This document shows positions 13,054 through 21,826 of a DNA stretch of 34,287 bases, piece after piece; position 1 is the first letter of the stretch, and the number at the start of each line of letters is the position of its first letter. The position numbers and the translations under genes were made by a program. This DNA comes from a virus, in the IMG/VR virus record IMGVR_UViG_3300046692_000196, positions 1 through 34,287 of that record. One strand, written 5' to 3'. Below the pieces are notes generated by a model, which was not told where the DNA came from, searched no databases, and saw nothing but the letters and a program-made list of their open reading frames with translations.

Positions 13054-13062
13054 GAGGCGGCC

Positions 13063-13365
13063 ATGTGCGGCGGCGCTGCGAAAATCATCAAGAAGATCGA
13101 CCCACTGCGCGGCGGTGACGTGATCCTGGACAAGCTGGGCCTGCCGAACCTGCTGGGCGACAACGGCATTCTTGCTACGCCTGACGTGGCTCAGCCTGCT
13201 GCTACCTCGACCACTACCGCAGTCGGTGACGTGAACGCAGCATCCACGGCGGCGCGTGATGACGAGAAACGCCGTCGTGCTGCCGCTGCCGGTCTGTCCA
13301 GCACCATCCTTGGCGGCTCGACCGCTGGCACTACCACGGGCACCAAGACGTTGCTCGGGAGCTAA
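13063..13365 (+). CDS. hypothetical virion-region protein (100 aa)
   Basis: A 100-residue protein with an MCGG start, a basic first segment, a Thr/Ala-rich linker and a C-terminal Gly/Thr-rich end. It lies between large terminase and portal with a GGAGG ribosome site. Similar small proteins sit here in podophages of the BPP-1 type, but the role is unknown to me. The early cysteine is not a lipobox. Confidence 0.65.
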   Translation: MCGGAAKIIKKIDPLRGGDVILDKLGLPNLLGDNGILATPDVAQPAATSTTTAVGDVNAASTAARDDEKRRRAAAAGLSSTILGGSTAGTTTGTKTLLGS

Positions 13366-13368
13366 TCG

Positions 13369-15057
13369 ATGGAAGAGACACCACGTCAGCGCGCAGACAA
13401 GCGTCTTGCGATGCTCAAGAACGAGCGTCAACCATGGGAAATCACATGGAAAGACCTGTCCGACTACGTGCTGCCCATGCGTTCGAAGTTCCTGTACGAC
13501 GGCAAACCCCAGGGTGATCGCCGCAGCCGCAAGATCATCAACAGCACAGGGACCAAAGCGAGCCGCACGCAATCCGCCGGCATGGTGTCAGGCATCACTT
13601 CCCCGGCCCGTCCATGGTTCCAGCTGAGCACCGAGTCTGCTGCCGCGATGGAATACGGCCCGATCAAGGCCTGGCTGTATGAAGTCACCCAGCGGATGCG
13701 CGACAAGTTCCTCAAGTCCAACCTGTACAGCTCGCTGCCTGTCCTCTACTCGGAAATGGGCACGTTCGGCACGGGCGCCATGTCGATCGAGGAAGACGAC
13801 AAAGAGGTGTTCCGCTTCGAAGCCTTCACCGTCGGCCAGTACTACGTGGCAAACGGCGCGCGCGGCACGGTGGACACGTTCTACCGCGAATTCAAGATGA
13901 CCGTCGGCCAGCTGGTTGAGAAGTTCGGCAAGGACAAGTGCTCTGTACGTGTACAGGGCGAGTGGGATGCCAACCGCCGCGACTCGTGGGTTGACTGCCG
14001 CCAGGCCATTGAGCCCAACCGCTACCGCGAAGATGGCAAGATCGACAGTAAAAACCTGCCGTTCTCGTCGATCACCTATGAAGTTGCCTGCGAAGACCCG
14101 AAGAAGCTGCTGGAGCAGAAGGGCTTCCACGAGTTCCCGATTGTTGCGGTGCGCTGGGATCTTCTGCCAGAGGATGCTTACGGTACAGGTCCTGGTCATA
14201 TCGCGCTGCCGGACATCAAGGCCCTGCAGCTGTACGAGAAACGTTCTGCTCAGTTGGTGGATCGCGGGTCTGATCCGGCCCTGCAAGCGCCTTCATCCCT
14301 GCGCGGACAGCCAAGCTCGATGGTTCCTGGCGGCATCACCTACGTGGATCAGGTAGGCGGTCAGAACCAGATCGCGCCAATCTACGAGCCGAATGCAGGC
14401 TGGCTCAACCCGCTGGCGCAGAAGATTCAGGCGCTTGAGTACTCCATCAAGGAGTCGTACTTCGCCGACCTGTTCCTGATGATCAGCCAGCTCGACACCG
14501 TGCGCACCGCGACTGAGATCGCTGAGCGCAAGGAAGAGAAGATGCTGATGCTCGGCCCAGTGCTCGAGCACATCAATGACGAAGGCCTCGATCCTCTGAT
14601 CGATCGCTGCTTCAACATCATGCTGCGCCAGTCGATCCCGATCTGGCAGGGCATCGTGGACGGGGAGCCACTGCTACCGCCGCCTCCAGAAGAGCTGGAA
14701 AACCTTGAACTCAAGGTCGAGTACGTCTCGATCCTCGCTCAGGCGCAGAAAGCCTTGGGCGTGGCCGGGCTGGAACGCTTCTCGGCATTCGTCGGCAACC
14801 TGGCTGGCGTCGACCAGACAGCGCTCGACAAGTTCGACATTGACCAGACCATCGACGAATACGCCACCGCGACCGGTGTGGTGCCAACTGTGGTCCGTGG
14901 CGACGAACAGGTGGCGCAGATCCGCGAGCAACGCGCCCAGCAGCAACAGGCAGCTCAGGCTCAGCAACTCCTTGGCGCAGGCATTCAGGGCGCCAAGCTC
15001 CTTTCCGAAACCGAAGTCACGCCGAACAACGCGCTCGGCCAAATAGTCGGGGCCTAA
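13369..15057 (+). CDS. portal protein (T7-type head-tail connector)
   Basis: A 562-residue protein of the head-to-tail connecting family (T7 gp8-like). The N-terminus has the conserved WEITWKDLSDYVLP and STGTKASRTQSAGMVSGITS, followed by SPARPWF; further on are FPIVAVRWDLLPEDAYGTGP and the stem/crown helices. The last 70 residues are Gln/Ala-rich. It forms the dodecameric ring through which DNA passes. The start codon follows the previous stop by three bases. Confidence 0.92.
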   Translation: MEETPRQRADKRLAMLKNERQPWEITWKDLSDYVLPMRSKFLYDGKPQGDRRSRKIINSTGTKASRTQSAGMVSGITSPARPWFQLSTESAAAMEYGPIKAWLYEVTQRMRDKFLKSNLYSSLPVLYSEMGTFGTGAMSIEEDDKEVFRFEAFTVGQYYVANGARGTVDTFYREFKMTVGQLVEKFGKDKCSVRVQGEWDANRRDSWVDCRQAIEPNRYREDGKIDSKNLPFSSITYEVACEDPKKLLEQKGFHEFPIVAVRWDLLPEDAYGTGPGHIALPDIKALQLYEKRSAQLVDRGSDPALQAPSSLRGQPSSMVPGGITYVDQVGGQNQIAPIYEPNAGWLNPLAQKIQALEYSIKESYFADLFLMISQLDTVRTATEIAERKEEKMLMLGPVLEHINDEGLDPLIDRCFNIMLRQSIPIWQGIVDGEPLLPPPPEELENLELKVEYVSILAQAQKALGVAGLERFSAFVGNLAGVDQTALDKFDIDQTIDEYATATGVVPTVVRGDEQVAQIREQRAQQQQAAQAQQLLGAGIQGAKLLSETEVTPNNALGQIVGA

Positions 15058-15360
15058 ATGTTTGATGACGACGATATCCCGGGACAACGGGAGGCACAGC
15101 AGCGCCTGCAACAAAAGCGCCTCGATGACGATTTCCTCTGGCTCATGGAGTCGCAGCGAGGTCGCCGCATCGTCTGGTCGCAGATGTCCCGCGCAAAGAT
15201 GTTTCAAACCACCTTCGACACCCACGGCGGGCGCATGAGCCTGAACGAGGGAATGCGCCAGCACGGTTTGTACCTGCTCGGCGAAATCAATCGCCTGTGC
15301 CCTGAAGCCTATCCGCAGATGGTCCGCGAAAACACCCAGTACGAGGAAACCGAGCAATGA
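15058..15360 (+). CDS. Bbp19-like small virion protein
   Basis: A 100-residue protein starting directly after the portal stop. The pattern LWLMESQRGRRIVWSQM, then FDTHGGRMSLNEGMRQHGLY and CPEAYPQMVRENT fits the Bbp19 family of Bordetella phage BPP-1 and related podophages. The function is not established; the conserved place between portal and scaffold suggests a head assembly role. Its stop overlaps the scaffold start (ATGA). Confidence 0.75.
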   Translation: MFDDDDIPGQREAQQRLQQKRLDDDFLWLMESQRGRRIVWSQMSRAKMFQTTFDTHGGRMSLNEGMRQHGLYLLGEINRLCPEAYPQMVRENTQYEETEQ

Positions 15361-15983
15361 CTGAAGCAGCCGAAGCCGCCACCACCACTCCCGTAAGTGG
15401 CGCCGAGACAACGCAGTCGCAACCTGCTGTTACGCCTCCAGCGGTCGAGCCTGCTCCGGCAGTCACTCCACCTGCTGAACCGCCAGCAGCAGAAAAACCT
15501 GCAGATGCCAAACCGCCAGTCCCGGAGAAGTACGAGTTCAAGTATCCCGAAGGCTACCAGGTCGACGAGACCGCTCTCGGTGAGTACTCCGCTGCCTTCA
15601 AGGAGCTGGGACTGACCAACGAGCAGGCTCAGCGCCTGGTGGACATGGATGCAAAGCGCTCGACGTCTTCGACAGAGGCGGCCGTTGCAGCCCACAAACA
15701 GCAGGTTGAAACGTGGGTCGGTGAGCTGAAAAGCGATCCGGAGTTCGGCGGCGCCAAGTTCGAGGCGAACGTCGGTATCGCAAATAGCGCACTCGCTGCA
15801 TTCGGCTCGCCAGAGTTGACGCAGTTCTTCAAGGAGACCGGCTTGGGTAATCACCCGCTGCTGGTCAAGACCTTCCACAAAATCGGCACACAACTGGGCG
15901 AAGGGTCGATCCACAAGACGACCAGCAACCAGCCTGCCGAGCGTTCCATCGCGGAACGCATGTACCCCAATTACCCAAATTAA
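15357..15983 (+). CDS. capsid scaffolding protein
   Basis: A 208-residue acidic protein. The first 60 residues are low-complexity (Ala, Pro, Thr, Glu), then KYEFKYPEGYQVDETALGEY opens a helical region common to phage scaffolds, followed by charged helices. It lies between the Bbp19-like gene and the major capsid gene, the usual place. The scaffold would direct capsid assembly and then leave. The family is diverse, so this rests on composition, the YPEGY motif and position. Confidence 0.8.
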   Translation: MTEAAEAATTTPVSGAETTQSQPAVTPPAVEPAPAVTPPAEPPAAEKPADAKPPVPEKYEFKYPEGYQVDETALGEYSAAFKELGLTNEQAQRLVDMDAKRSTSSTEAAVAAHKQQVETWVGELKSDPEFGGAKFEANVGIANSALAAFGSPELTQFFKETGLGNHPLLVKTFHKIGTQLGEGSIHKTTSNQPAERSIAERMYPNYPN

Positions 15984-15995
15984 GGAGCGCCGCTC

Positions 15996-17000
15996 ATGGC
16001 CACCATTGGTAATACCGTACCGACGCTGCTCGACGTAGCGAAACGCATGAACCCTGACGGCGGCGGCATCATGCCGATCGCTGAACTGCTCACCCAAGAA
16101 AACGAAATGCTGCTGGACATGCCTTTTTACGAAGGCAACCTGCCTACCGGCTCACGCATCACCACCCGAACCGGCTTGCCTACCGTGATTTACCGCAAGC
16201 TCAACAGCGGTGTGCCGCCAAGCAAATCGACCACTGCGCAAGTGGATGAAGCCTGCGGAATCATGGAAGGCCGCGGCCAGGTCGACGTCGATCTGGCTGA
16301 GCTCAACGGCAACACCGCAGCCTTCCGCCTGTCTGAATCGTCGTCCTTCATGGAGTCCATGAACCAGACCATGCAGGTTGGCGCCATCTACGGCAACCAA
16401 GAGATCGTTCCTGAGTCGTTCACGGGCTTGGCTCCTCGGTTCAACACCGTAAACACCGCAAACGCCCAGACCGCCAACAACGTCATCGATGCCGGCGGTA
16501 CTGGTTCCACCAACACCTCGATCTGGCTGATCGGCTGGGGCGAGAAAACCGTGCACGGCATCTACCCGAAAGGGTCGAAGGCTGGTCTGGTGCACAAAGA
16601 CCTGGGTGAAGGTGACGCTTTCGATGTCAACGGCAACCGTTTCCGCGCACTGATGGACCAGTACCAGTGGAAAGCTGGTATCGCGGTCAAGGACTGGCGC
16701 TACATCGTTCGCATCGCGAACATCGATGTGTCGGCGCTGACCAAGAACGCAGCAACCGGTGGAGACATCATCGACCTGATGACGCAGGCGCTTGAACTGA
16801 TCCAAAGCCTCACCGGTGTGACTCCGGTGTTCTATGTATCGCGCCGCGTACGCTCCTTCCTCCGCCGCCAGACCGTGAACAAGGTCGCCTCCGGCACCCT
16901 GAGCTACGACAACGTGGCAGGCAAACCAGCGCTGATGTTCGGCGAAGTGCCTGTGCGTCGTGTCGATGCAATCCTCAACACCGAAGCCCGAGTGGTTTAA
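15996..17000 (+). CDS. major capsid protein
   Basis: A 334-residue protein in the place and size of BPP-1-type capsid proteins (Bbp17-like). Segments such as ELLTQENEMLLDMPFYEGN, LPTGSRITTRTGLPTVIYRK and the Gly-rich GNQEIVPESFTGLAPRFNT are typical of this podophage capsid family; BPP-1 shows an HK97-type fold. The ribosome site is strong (AAGGAG). A cement protein gene follows 10 bases later. Confidence 0.9.
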   Translation: MATIGNTVPTLLDVAKRMNPDGGGIMPIAELLTQENEMLLDMPFYEGNLPTGSRITTRTGLPTVIYRKLNSGVPPSKSTTAQVDEACGIMEGRGQVDVDLAELNGNTAAFRLSESSSFMESMNQTMQVGAIYGNQEIVPESFTGLAPRFNTVNTANAQTANNVIDAGGTGSTNTSIWLIGWGEKTVHGIYPKGSKAGLVHKDLGEGDAFDVNGNRFRALMDQYQWKAGIAVKDWRYIVRIANIDVSALTKNAATGGDIIDLMTQALELIQSLTGVTPVFYVSRRVRSFLRRQTVNKVASGTLSYDNVAGKPALMFGEVPVRRVDAILNTEARVV

Positions 17001-17010
17001 GGAGCTCACC

Positions 17011-17469
17011 ATGTACGTAGATAAGCAGGCTGAGTTTTCCGACAGCCAGGTGGTCACCGCGACCGCCATCTCGACCAACGTTTACGACCTGTTCCCGGTC
17101 GGCAACTCGGTCAACAGCAACGCCACCCGCGATATCGGTGTGGGCGAGGACGTCTATCTGGTTGTTCAGGTAGACACCACCGCCACTGCGGCAGGTGCCG
17201 CGACTGTTCAGGTCACCCTGGAGTCGTCCACCACCGCCGACATCGCCACCGCTCCGACGGTCCACTTCGCATCCCCGGTCTACGCCTTGGCGGCACTGAC
17301 TGGCGGCAAGACGCTCATGGCGTTCAAGCTGCCGGCCGACGCCTACAAGCGTTACATCGGTGTGCGCTACACCGTCGCCACTGGCCCGCTGACTGCTGGC
17401 GCGTTCTCCGCGTTCTTCGCGAAGGATGTTCAGGCATTCCGTGCGTACACCAAAGGCTACAACTTCTGA
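17011..17469 (+). CDS. Bbp16-like capsid cement protein
   Basis: A 152-residue beta-rich protein of the Bbp16 type. The start (YVDKQAEFSDSQVVTATAIS), the GVGEDVYLVVQVDTTATAAG segment and the end (FRAYTKGYNF) fit this family. In BPP-1 the equivalent binds the outside of the capsid and stabilises it. It immediately follows the capsid gene with a GGAG ribosome site. Confidence 0.85.
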   Translation: MYVDKQAEFSDSQVVTATAISTNVYDLFPVGNSVNSNATRDIGVGEDVYLVVQVDTTATAAGAATVQVTLESSTTADIATAPTVHFASPVYALAALTGGKTLMAFKLPADAYKRYIGVRYTVATGPLTAGAFSAFFAKDVQAFRAYTKGYNF

Positions 17470-17479
17470 GGGTTGAGTG

Positions 17480-17902
17480 ATGGCTAAGAAAAAAGAAGCT
17501 GGCCCGCGCAAGTATGAAGTGTTGGAGCCCAGCTACATCGACGACCGCATCTACCAAGCGGGCGAGCATGTCGAGTACGAAGGTCGGCCGGGCCCTAACC
17601 TGCGTTTGCTGGAAGGTCAGGAGGCTTACGAAGATCCTGATGTTGAGCCGGACACTCAGGCGATCGATCTCGACGTGCGTGAGAAGGAGTTAAATCTGCG
17701 CGAGGATGAGATCGCAAAACGAGAAAAGGATGTCGACGCCCGGGAGCAGCAACTTGATCAGATGATCGAAGATGCTGATGGCCGGGCAAAAGACCTCGAC
17801 GTCCGGGAACAGTCCGCTGTAACCAAAGCGTCCGAGCTGGACGCCCGCGAGAAGGATGTCGCGGTCAAGGAAGCTGCACTGGTCGACAAGGCCAAGAAGT
17901 AA
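17480..17902 (+). CDS. coiled-coil repeat protein between head and tail genes
   Basis: A 140-residue protein. The N-terminal 50 residues form a small beta-rich unit (KYEVLEPSYIDDRIYQAGEH). From about residue 58 it is a regular charged repeat in which LDVREKEL-like units recur (DVREKELNLREDEIAKRE, VDAREQQL, LDVREQS, LDAREKDVAVKE). Such a repeat forms a continuous coiled coil. It is followed by a terminator. It may be a head-associated or head-tail joining accessory protein; I know no named family for the whole. Confidence 0.7.
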   Translation: MAKKKEAGPRKYEVLEPSYIDDRIYQAGEHVEYEGRPGPNLRLLEGQEAYEDPDVEPDTQAIDLDVREKELNLREDEIAKREKDVDAREQQLDQMIEDADGRAKDLDVREQSAVTKASELDAREKDVAVKEAALVDKAKK

Positions 17903-17920
17903 CACCACCCGCAACACATA

Positions 17921-17946
17921 GGGGCCTTCGGGCCCCTTTCTTTTTG
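17921..17946 (+). terminator. terminator inside the late operon
   Basis: GGGGCC-TTCG-GGCCCC, an ideal 6-bp stem with a UUCG tetraloop, is followed by a T-rich run. It separates the head genes from the tail genes on the same strand. Unless antitermination by Q carries through, it would lower expression of the tail genes. Confidence 0.9.
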
Positions 17947-17959
17947 TCCGAGGGATCTC

Positions 17960-18598
17960 ATGCCAAGTGTCGTTGAAATTTGCAATATGGCCTTGTCGCG
18001 CATCGGCAATGGTCAGCGCATCGACAGCTTGACCGAGCGCAGCAAGCAAGCTGAAGAGTGCTCGCTGTTCTATGAGCAAACCCGCGACTGGGTGCTGCGT
18101 GACAAGCCGTGGTCGTTCGCGACCAAGTTCGTCAGCCTGGCCGAAGTCGCCACCAATCCCGACCCGATCTACCCCTACAGTTATGCGTTCCCGACCGACT
18201 GCCTGTATGCGCGGAAGATCGTGAACCAGATATTCCCTGTCGATTACTGGCCGTTTGCTGGTAATGACGTGTGCATCCCGCAACTGCAGCCCATCCCGTT
18301 CCGAGTGATTCAGGGCGAATCCACCCGTTTGATCGCCACATCTGTCACTCCGGCCACGCTCGAATACACCGTTCGCATTGACGACCCCGGCTTCTTCGAT
18401 CCCATCTTCGTATCTGCGCTGGCCTACAAGCTCGGCGTCGAGATTGCGCCAGCGCTGGCGAAAGACCCGGGCATTGCTGATCGGCTGGAAGCTGCCTATC
18501 GAGGTGTTGTCGATTCTGCCTTCGCGCAGAGCATGAACGAGGGTCAAGGCCAGCAGATGCCTGAGTCAGTATTCATCACCGGGCGCGAAAGCCGATGA
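17960..18598 (+). CDS. tail tubular protein A-like (T7 gp11-like adaptor)
   Basis: A 212-residue protein of the gp11/tail tubular A group. The N-terminus (VVEICNMALSRIGNGQRIDS), the EQTRDWVLRDKPWSFATKF segment and the C-terminal YKLGVEIAPALAKDP helix are family features. In T7-like virions it forms the ring joining portal and nozzle. A GAGGGAT ribosome site precedes the ATG. Confidence 0.87.
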   Translation: MPSVVEICNMALSRIGNGQRIDSLTERSKQAEECSLFYEQTRDWVLRDKPWSFATKFVSLAEVATNPDPIYPYSYAFPTDCLYARKIVNQIFPVDYWPFAGNDVCIPQLQPIPFRVIQGESTRLIATSVTPATLEYTVRIDDPGFFDPIFVSALAYKLGVEIAPALAKDPGIADRLEAAYRGVVDSAFAQSMNEGQGQQMPESVFITGRESR

Positions 18599-20907
18599 GC
18601 CAGAGCATTCAGCCATCGTTCAGTTCGGGCGAGTTGGCCCCGGCCACCTATGCCCGCGTCGACCTGAACCGGTATTTCACCGGGCTCAGAACGTGCCGCA
18701 ACTTCATGGTCATGCCGGAGGGCGGTGTTCGTAATCGATCCGGGACCAAATTCCTGGCAGAAACGAAGGTCAGCGCGCAGAAGTCGCGGCTGATTCCGTT
18801 CCAGTTCAGCACCGAGCAGACCTACGTTCTTGAGTTCGGTGTCGGCTACATCCGGTTTTACACCAACGGCGGGCAGCTGCTGAACGCAGGCCTGACGTAT
18901 GAAATCGCCTCGCCCTACGTCGAGGTAGACCTGTACGCGCTGAACTACACACAGTCGGCCGACGTGATGACGATCGTTCATCCCAACTACGCGCCTATGG
19001 AGCTCAAGCGCTTTGGCCCTACCAACTGGACGCTGACCGCGATTACGTTCGTGCCGACGATCCAGCCACCCACCGGGCTGTCGGGGATTCCCCGTACGGG
19101 TGGTACTGGCGACACCACTGTCTACCGGTATGTGGTCACCAGTGTGTCTACAGATGAGTCGGCGGAGGAGTCCCTGCCAAGTGCGCAGGCCAGTGTCACC
19201 AGCTGGGATAACAAGGCTGGCGCGGTTCTCACCTGGACCGCCGCGCCCGGCAGTGTCGACCACTACAACATCTACAAGGACAACAACGGGTCGGGGATCT
19301 TCGGCTTTATCGGCCAGGCCTCCGGGCTGACCTTCACTGATAACGCCATCGGCCCGACCAAGACAGACACTCCGCCGTCGTTCGATAACCCTTTCGCCAG
19401 TGGCAACAACCCGGGTGTCGTCGGCTATTACCAGCAGCGCCGAGTGTTTGGCGCCAGTAATGCAAACCCTCAAACGCTGTGGTTCAGCCGTGTCGGTGCA
19501 TACAACAACTTCGGCTTCTCCACTCCGACCAAGGACGACGACGCGATCACGGTCACGCTTGCGTCACGGCAGGTGAACCGCATCCGCGCCCTGGTGCCGC
19601 TCAAGGAATTGCTGGTGCTGACCTCTGGTGCAGAGTGGACCATCACCGGTGACGCGACAGGCCTGAAGCCCACCAACATTCAGGCTCAGGTGCAGAGCTA
19701 CATCGGCTCTGGAACTGTTCCGCCGGCGGTCTACGGTAACACCGCGCTTTACGTTCAGGCCCGCGGTCAGAAGCTTGCCGACCTGGCTTACTCCTACACC
19801 AGCGATGGATTTCAGGGGCAAGACCTAACCGTCTTGTCGTCCCACCTGGTGCGCGGGTTTGAAATCGAAGACATGGCGCTGGCCCAGGTGCCGAACAGCG
19901 TGCTGTGGATCGTGCGCAATGACGGGCAATTGCTGGGGTTCACCTACCTGCCGGCTCAGGAAGTGTTCAGCTGGCACCGGCATGACACCGACGGGTTCTA
20001 CGAATCGGTGGCATCAGTGCCGGAAGGTGACGAAGACGCGGTGTATTTCATCGTGCGCCGAATCATCAACGGCGTATCGCGGCGCTACGTCGAGCGCCTC
20101 GTCTCGCGCCAGCTCAGCGTACCCGGCGAAGACACTGCGCTAGATCGGTCGTTCTTCGTGGACGCCGGGCTCACCTACGATGGTCGAGGGCCAACATCTG
20201 CCGCAGTTACCCTGACTGGCGGAACAGACTGGAAATACCCTAATCCGCTGACCCTGGCTGCGAACACATCCACGTTCGTTGTAGGGGATGTCGGGACAGT
20301 CATTATTCTGCGCGGCTCAGACGGTCAGATTGTCCGCTTGACCGTGACCGCCTACACCAGCGGCACAAGCCTCACCGTCACGCCAGGGTCAATCGTGCCT
20401 GAATCTCTGCGTAACCTCCCGGCGGCGCGCTGGGGCAGGGCTCGGGCAACGTTCAGCGGGCTGTCCCATCTTGAAGGAAAGACCGTCAGCATCTTTGCGG
20501 ATGGAAACGTGGAACCTCAAGCCGTGGTTGTCAGTGGTGCTGTGTCGATCCAGCGCCCTGCGATGCTGGTACATATCGGCCTACCGTTCCTGAGCGACTT
20601 TGAAACGCTCGACATGACACTGCAGAACCAGCCCAATTTCCTTGGCGTGCAGAAACGCGTCAACGAAGTGACCGTTATCTGCGAGGAGAGTCGAGGGATT
20701 TTCGCGGGCACTGACGCCGATCACTTGTACGAGAACAAGCAGCGCAATACGGAAAACTACAACGACCCGATCCGCTTGCTGACGGGTCAGGCCGTCATCA
20801 CGGTCGCCGGGCAGTGGGAGCAGCCAGGTCGCGTGTTCATCCGTCAGCAGGATCCACTGCCGCTTAGCGTGTTGGGGGTGCTCTTCAATGTGCAAGCCGG
20901 TGGCTAA
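18595..20907 (+). CDS. tail tubular protein B-like nozzle with FN3-type insert
   Basis: A 770-residue protein that overlaps the adaptor gene (ATGA). The N-terminus (FSSGELAPATYARVDLNRYF, then GLRTCRNFMVMPEGGVRNRS) and the beta-propeller-like middle (VPNSVLWIVRNDGQLLGFTY) match nozzle proteins of T7-like and related podophages. Residues about 180-250 look like a fibronectin type III domain (VYRYVVTSVSTDESAEES, then DHYNIYKD and GLTFTDNA). That domain is probably exposed and may aid host contact. The protein would form the distal tube of the short tail. Confidence 0.85.
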   Translation: MSQSIQPSFSSGELAPATYARVDLNRYFTGLRTCRNFMVMPEGGVRNRSGTKFLAETKVSAQKSRLIPFQFSTEQTYVLEFGVGYIRFYTNGGQLLNAGLTYEIASPYVEVDLYALNYTQSADVMTIVHPNYAPMELKRFGPTNWTLTAITFVPTIQPPTGLSGIPRTGGTGDTTVYRYVVTSVSTDESAEESLPSAQASVTSWDNKAGAVLTWTAAPGSVDHYNIYKDNNGSGIFGFIGQASGLTFTDNAIGPTKTDTPPSFDNPFASGNNPGVVGYYQQRRVFGASNANPQTLWFSRVGAYNNFGFSTPTKDDDAITVTLASRQVNRIRALVPLKELLVLTSGAEWTITGDATGLKPTNIQAQVQSYIGSGTVPPAVYGNTALYVQARGQKLADLAYSYTSDGFQGQDLTVLSSHLVRGFEIEDMALAQVPNSVLWIVRNDGQLLGFTYLPAQEVFSWHRHDTDGFYESVASVPEGDEDAVYFIVRRIINGVSRRYVERLVSRQLSVPGEDTALDRSFFVDAGLTYDGRGPTSAAVTLTGGTDWKYPNPLTLAANTSTFVVGDVGTVIILRGSDGQIVRLTVTAYTSGTSLTVTPGSIVPESLRNLPAARWGRARATFSGLSHLEGKTVSIFADGNVEPQAVVVSGAVSIQRPAMLVHIGLPFLSDFETLDMTLQNQPNFLGVQKRVNEVTVICEESRGIFAGTDADHLYENKQRNTENYNDPIRLLTGQAVITVAGQWEQPGRVFIRQQDPLPLSVLGVLFNVQAGG

Positions 20908-21364
20908 TCTGGTCGACGTCAAGGCGCGCCATGTGACTGCCTTGCTCGCGCATGTCCGTGAAGCGGATCGAGTCGAACTTGAGGCGATTCGCGGCTGGTC
21001 GGTGGAACACGAACTGATTCACGCGATCGACAAAAGCTCGCGTGCCCGGGCCTGCATCTGCGACGGGAAAGTGCTGGCGATCTTCGGCGACGTGGCTCAC
21101 GACTCAGTTTATGGGCTGCCATGGATGGTCAGCTCGACATGGATCGAAGTCCACCGCCGCGCCTTTCTGGCCGAGTGTGTGGATGTCGTTGCCGATATGC
21201 GCACTCGCCATCAGCGGCTGATCAACTTCGCCGACGTGCGAAATACCCAGGCTGTGCGCTGGCTCAAGTGGCTGGGATTCACCTTTCTGCCCGCCATTCC
21301 TTACGGCATGAACCAAGAACTCTTTTACCCATTCGAGATGGAGGGCACTGCATGTGCGCAGTAG
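20888..21364 (+). CDS. T7 gp13-like protein with GNAT-type fold
   Basis: A 158-residue protein overlapping the nozzle gene by 20 bases. It resembles the T7 gp13/DUF2833 family: residues show an acetyltransferase-like layout (RACICDGKVLAIFGDV, then VHRRAFLAECVDVVADM and NTQAVRWLKWLGFTFL). In T7, gp13 is needed for assembly of the internal core; an enzyme activity has not been shown. Context with gp14- and gp15-like genes downstream supports this. Confidence 0.78.
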   Translation: MCKPVANLVDVKARHVTALLAHVREADRVELEAIRGWSVEHELIHAIDKSSRARACICDGKVLAIFGDVAHDSVYGLPWMVSSTWIEVHRRAFLAECVDVVADMRTRHQRLINFADVRNTQAVRWLKWLGFTFLPAIPYGMNQELFYPFEMEGTACAQ

Positions 21365-21825
21365 CGGCAATTCCTTTTGCCTTGATGGCAGCGCAGGGCG
21401 TCATGGGTGCGAAGTCTGCAAACGAGGCGGGCGCGGCTCAGGCCTCGGCTGATCTGCAGAACGCTGCATATTCTGACGCAGCGGCAAACGATGCGATCAA
21501 GCGTGGCGCTGTTGAAGAAGATCAGCAACGTCTGGCCACTACGGCCGCCATCGGCACCCAGCGCGCTGGTTTCGCTGCCAACGGGATCGACGTCAACAGC
21601 GGCACCGCTGCAAACATCCAGGACGACACCGCTCAACTGGGTGAATTCGACGCCCTGACGATCCGAAACAATGCTGCGCGCGAGGCGTGGGGCTACAAGA
21701 CCCAGTCCGATACCTATCGCCAATCGGCGAAAACCGCAGTTCAGTCGGCCAAGAACAATATGTTCGGCTCGCTGCTGGGCGCCGGTGCTCAGGGTGCTTC
21801 CGCCTACGCCAAGCTGGGGAGATAA
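21352..21825 (+). CDS. internal virion protein, gp14-like
   Basis: A 157-residue Ala/Gln/Asn-rich protein that starts with MCAVAAIPFALMAAQGVMGA, an N-terminal hydrophobic segment, followed by helical low-complexity sequence and a Gly/Ala-rich end. It has the composition and place of T7 gp14, which is ejected into the host outer membrane and forms part of the DNA channel. It overlaps the gp13-like gene by 13 bases. Confidence 0.75.
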   Translation: MCAVAAIPFALMAAQGVMGAKSANEAGAAQASADLQNAAYSDAAANDAIKRGAVEEDQQRLATTAAIGTQRAGFAANGIDVNSGTAANIQDDTAQLGEFDALTIRNNAAREAWGYKTQSDTYRQSAKTAVQSAKNNMFGSLLGAGAQGASAYAKLGR

Positions 21826-21826
21826 G

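Noticed and set aside
15309-16097. 262-residue minus-strand frame opposite the scaffold
   Set aside because: Composition is Arg/Cys/Gly-rich as expected of antisense frames in GC-rich DNA, and the plus strand is fully explained.
16152-17078. 308-residue minus-strand frame opposite the capsid gene
   Set aside because: It is antisense to the major capsid and cement genes; no ribosome site or family was seen.
18544-19473. 309-residue minus-strand frame opposite the nozzle gene
   Set aside because: Antisense shadow with no recognisable domain; the plus-strand gene is well supported.
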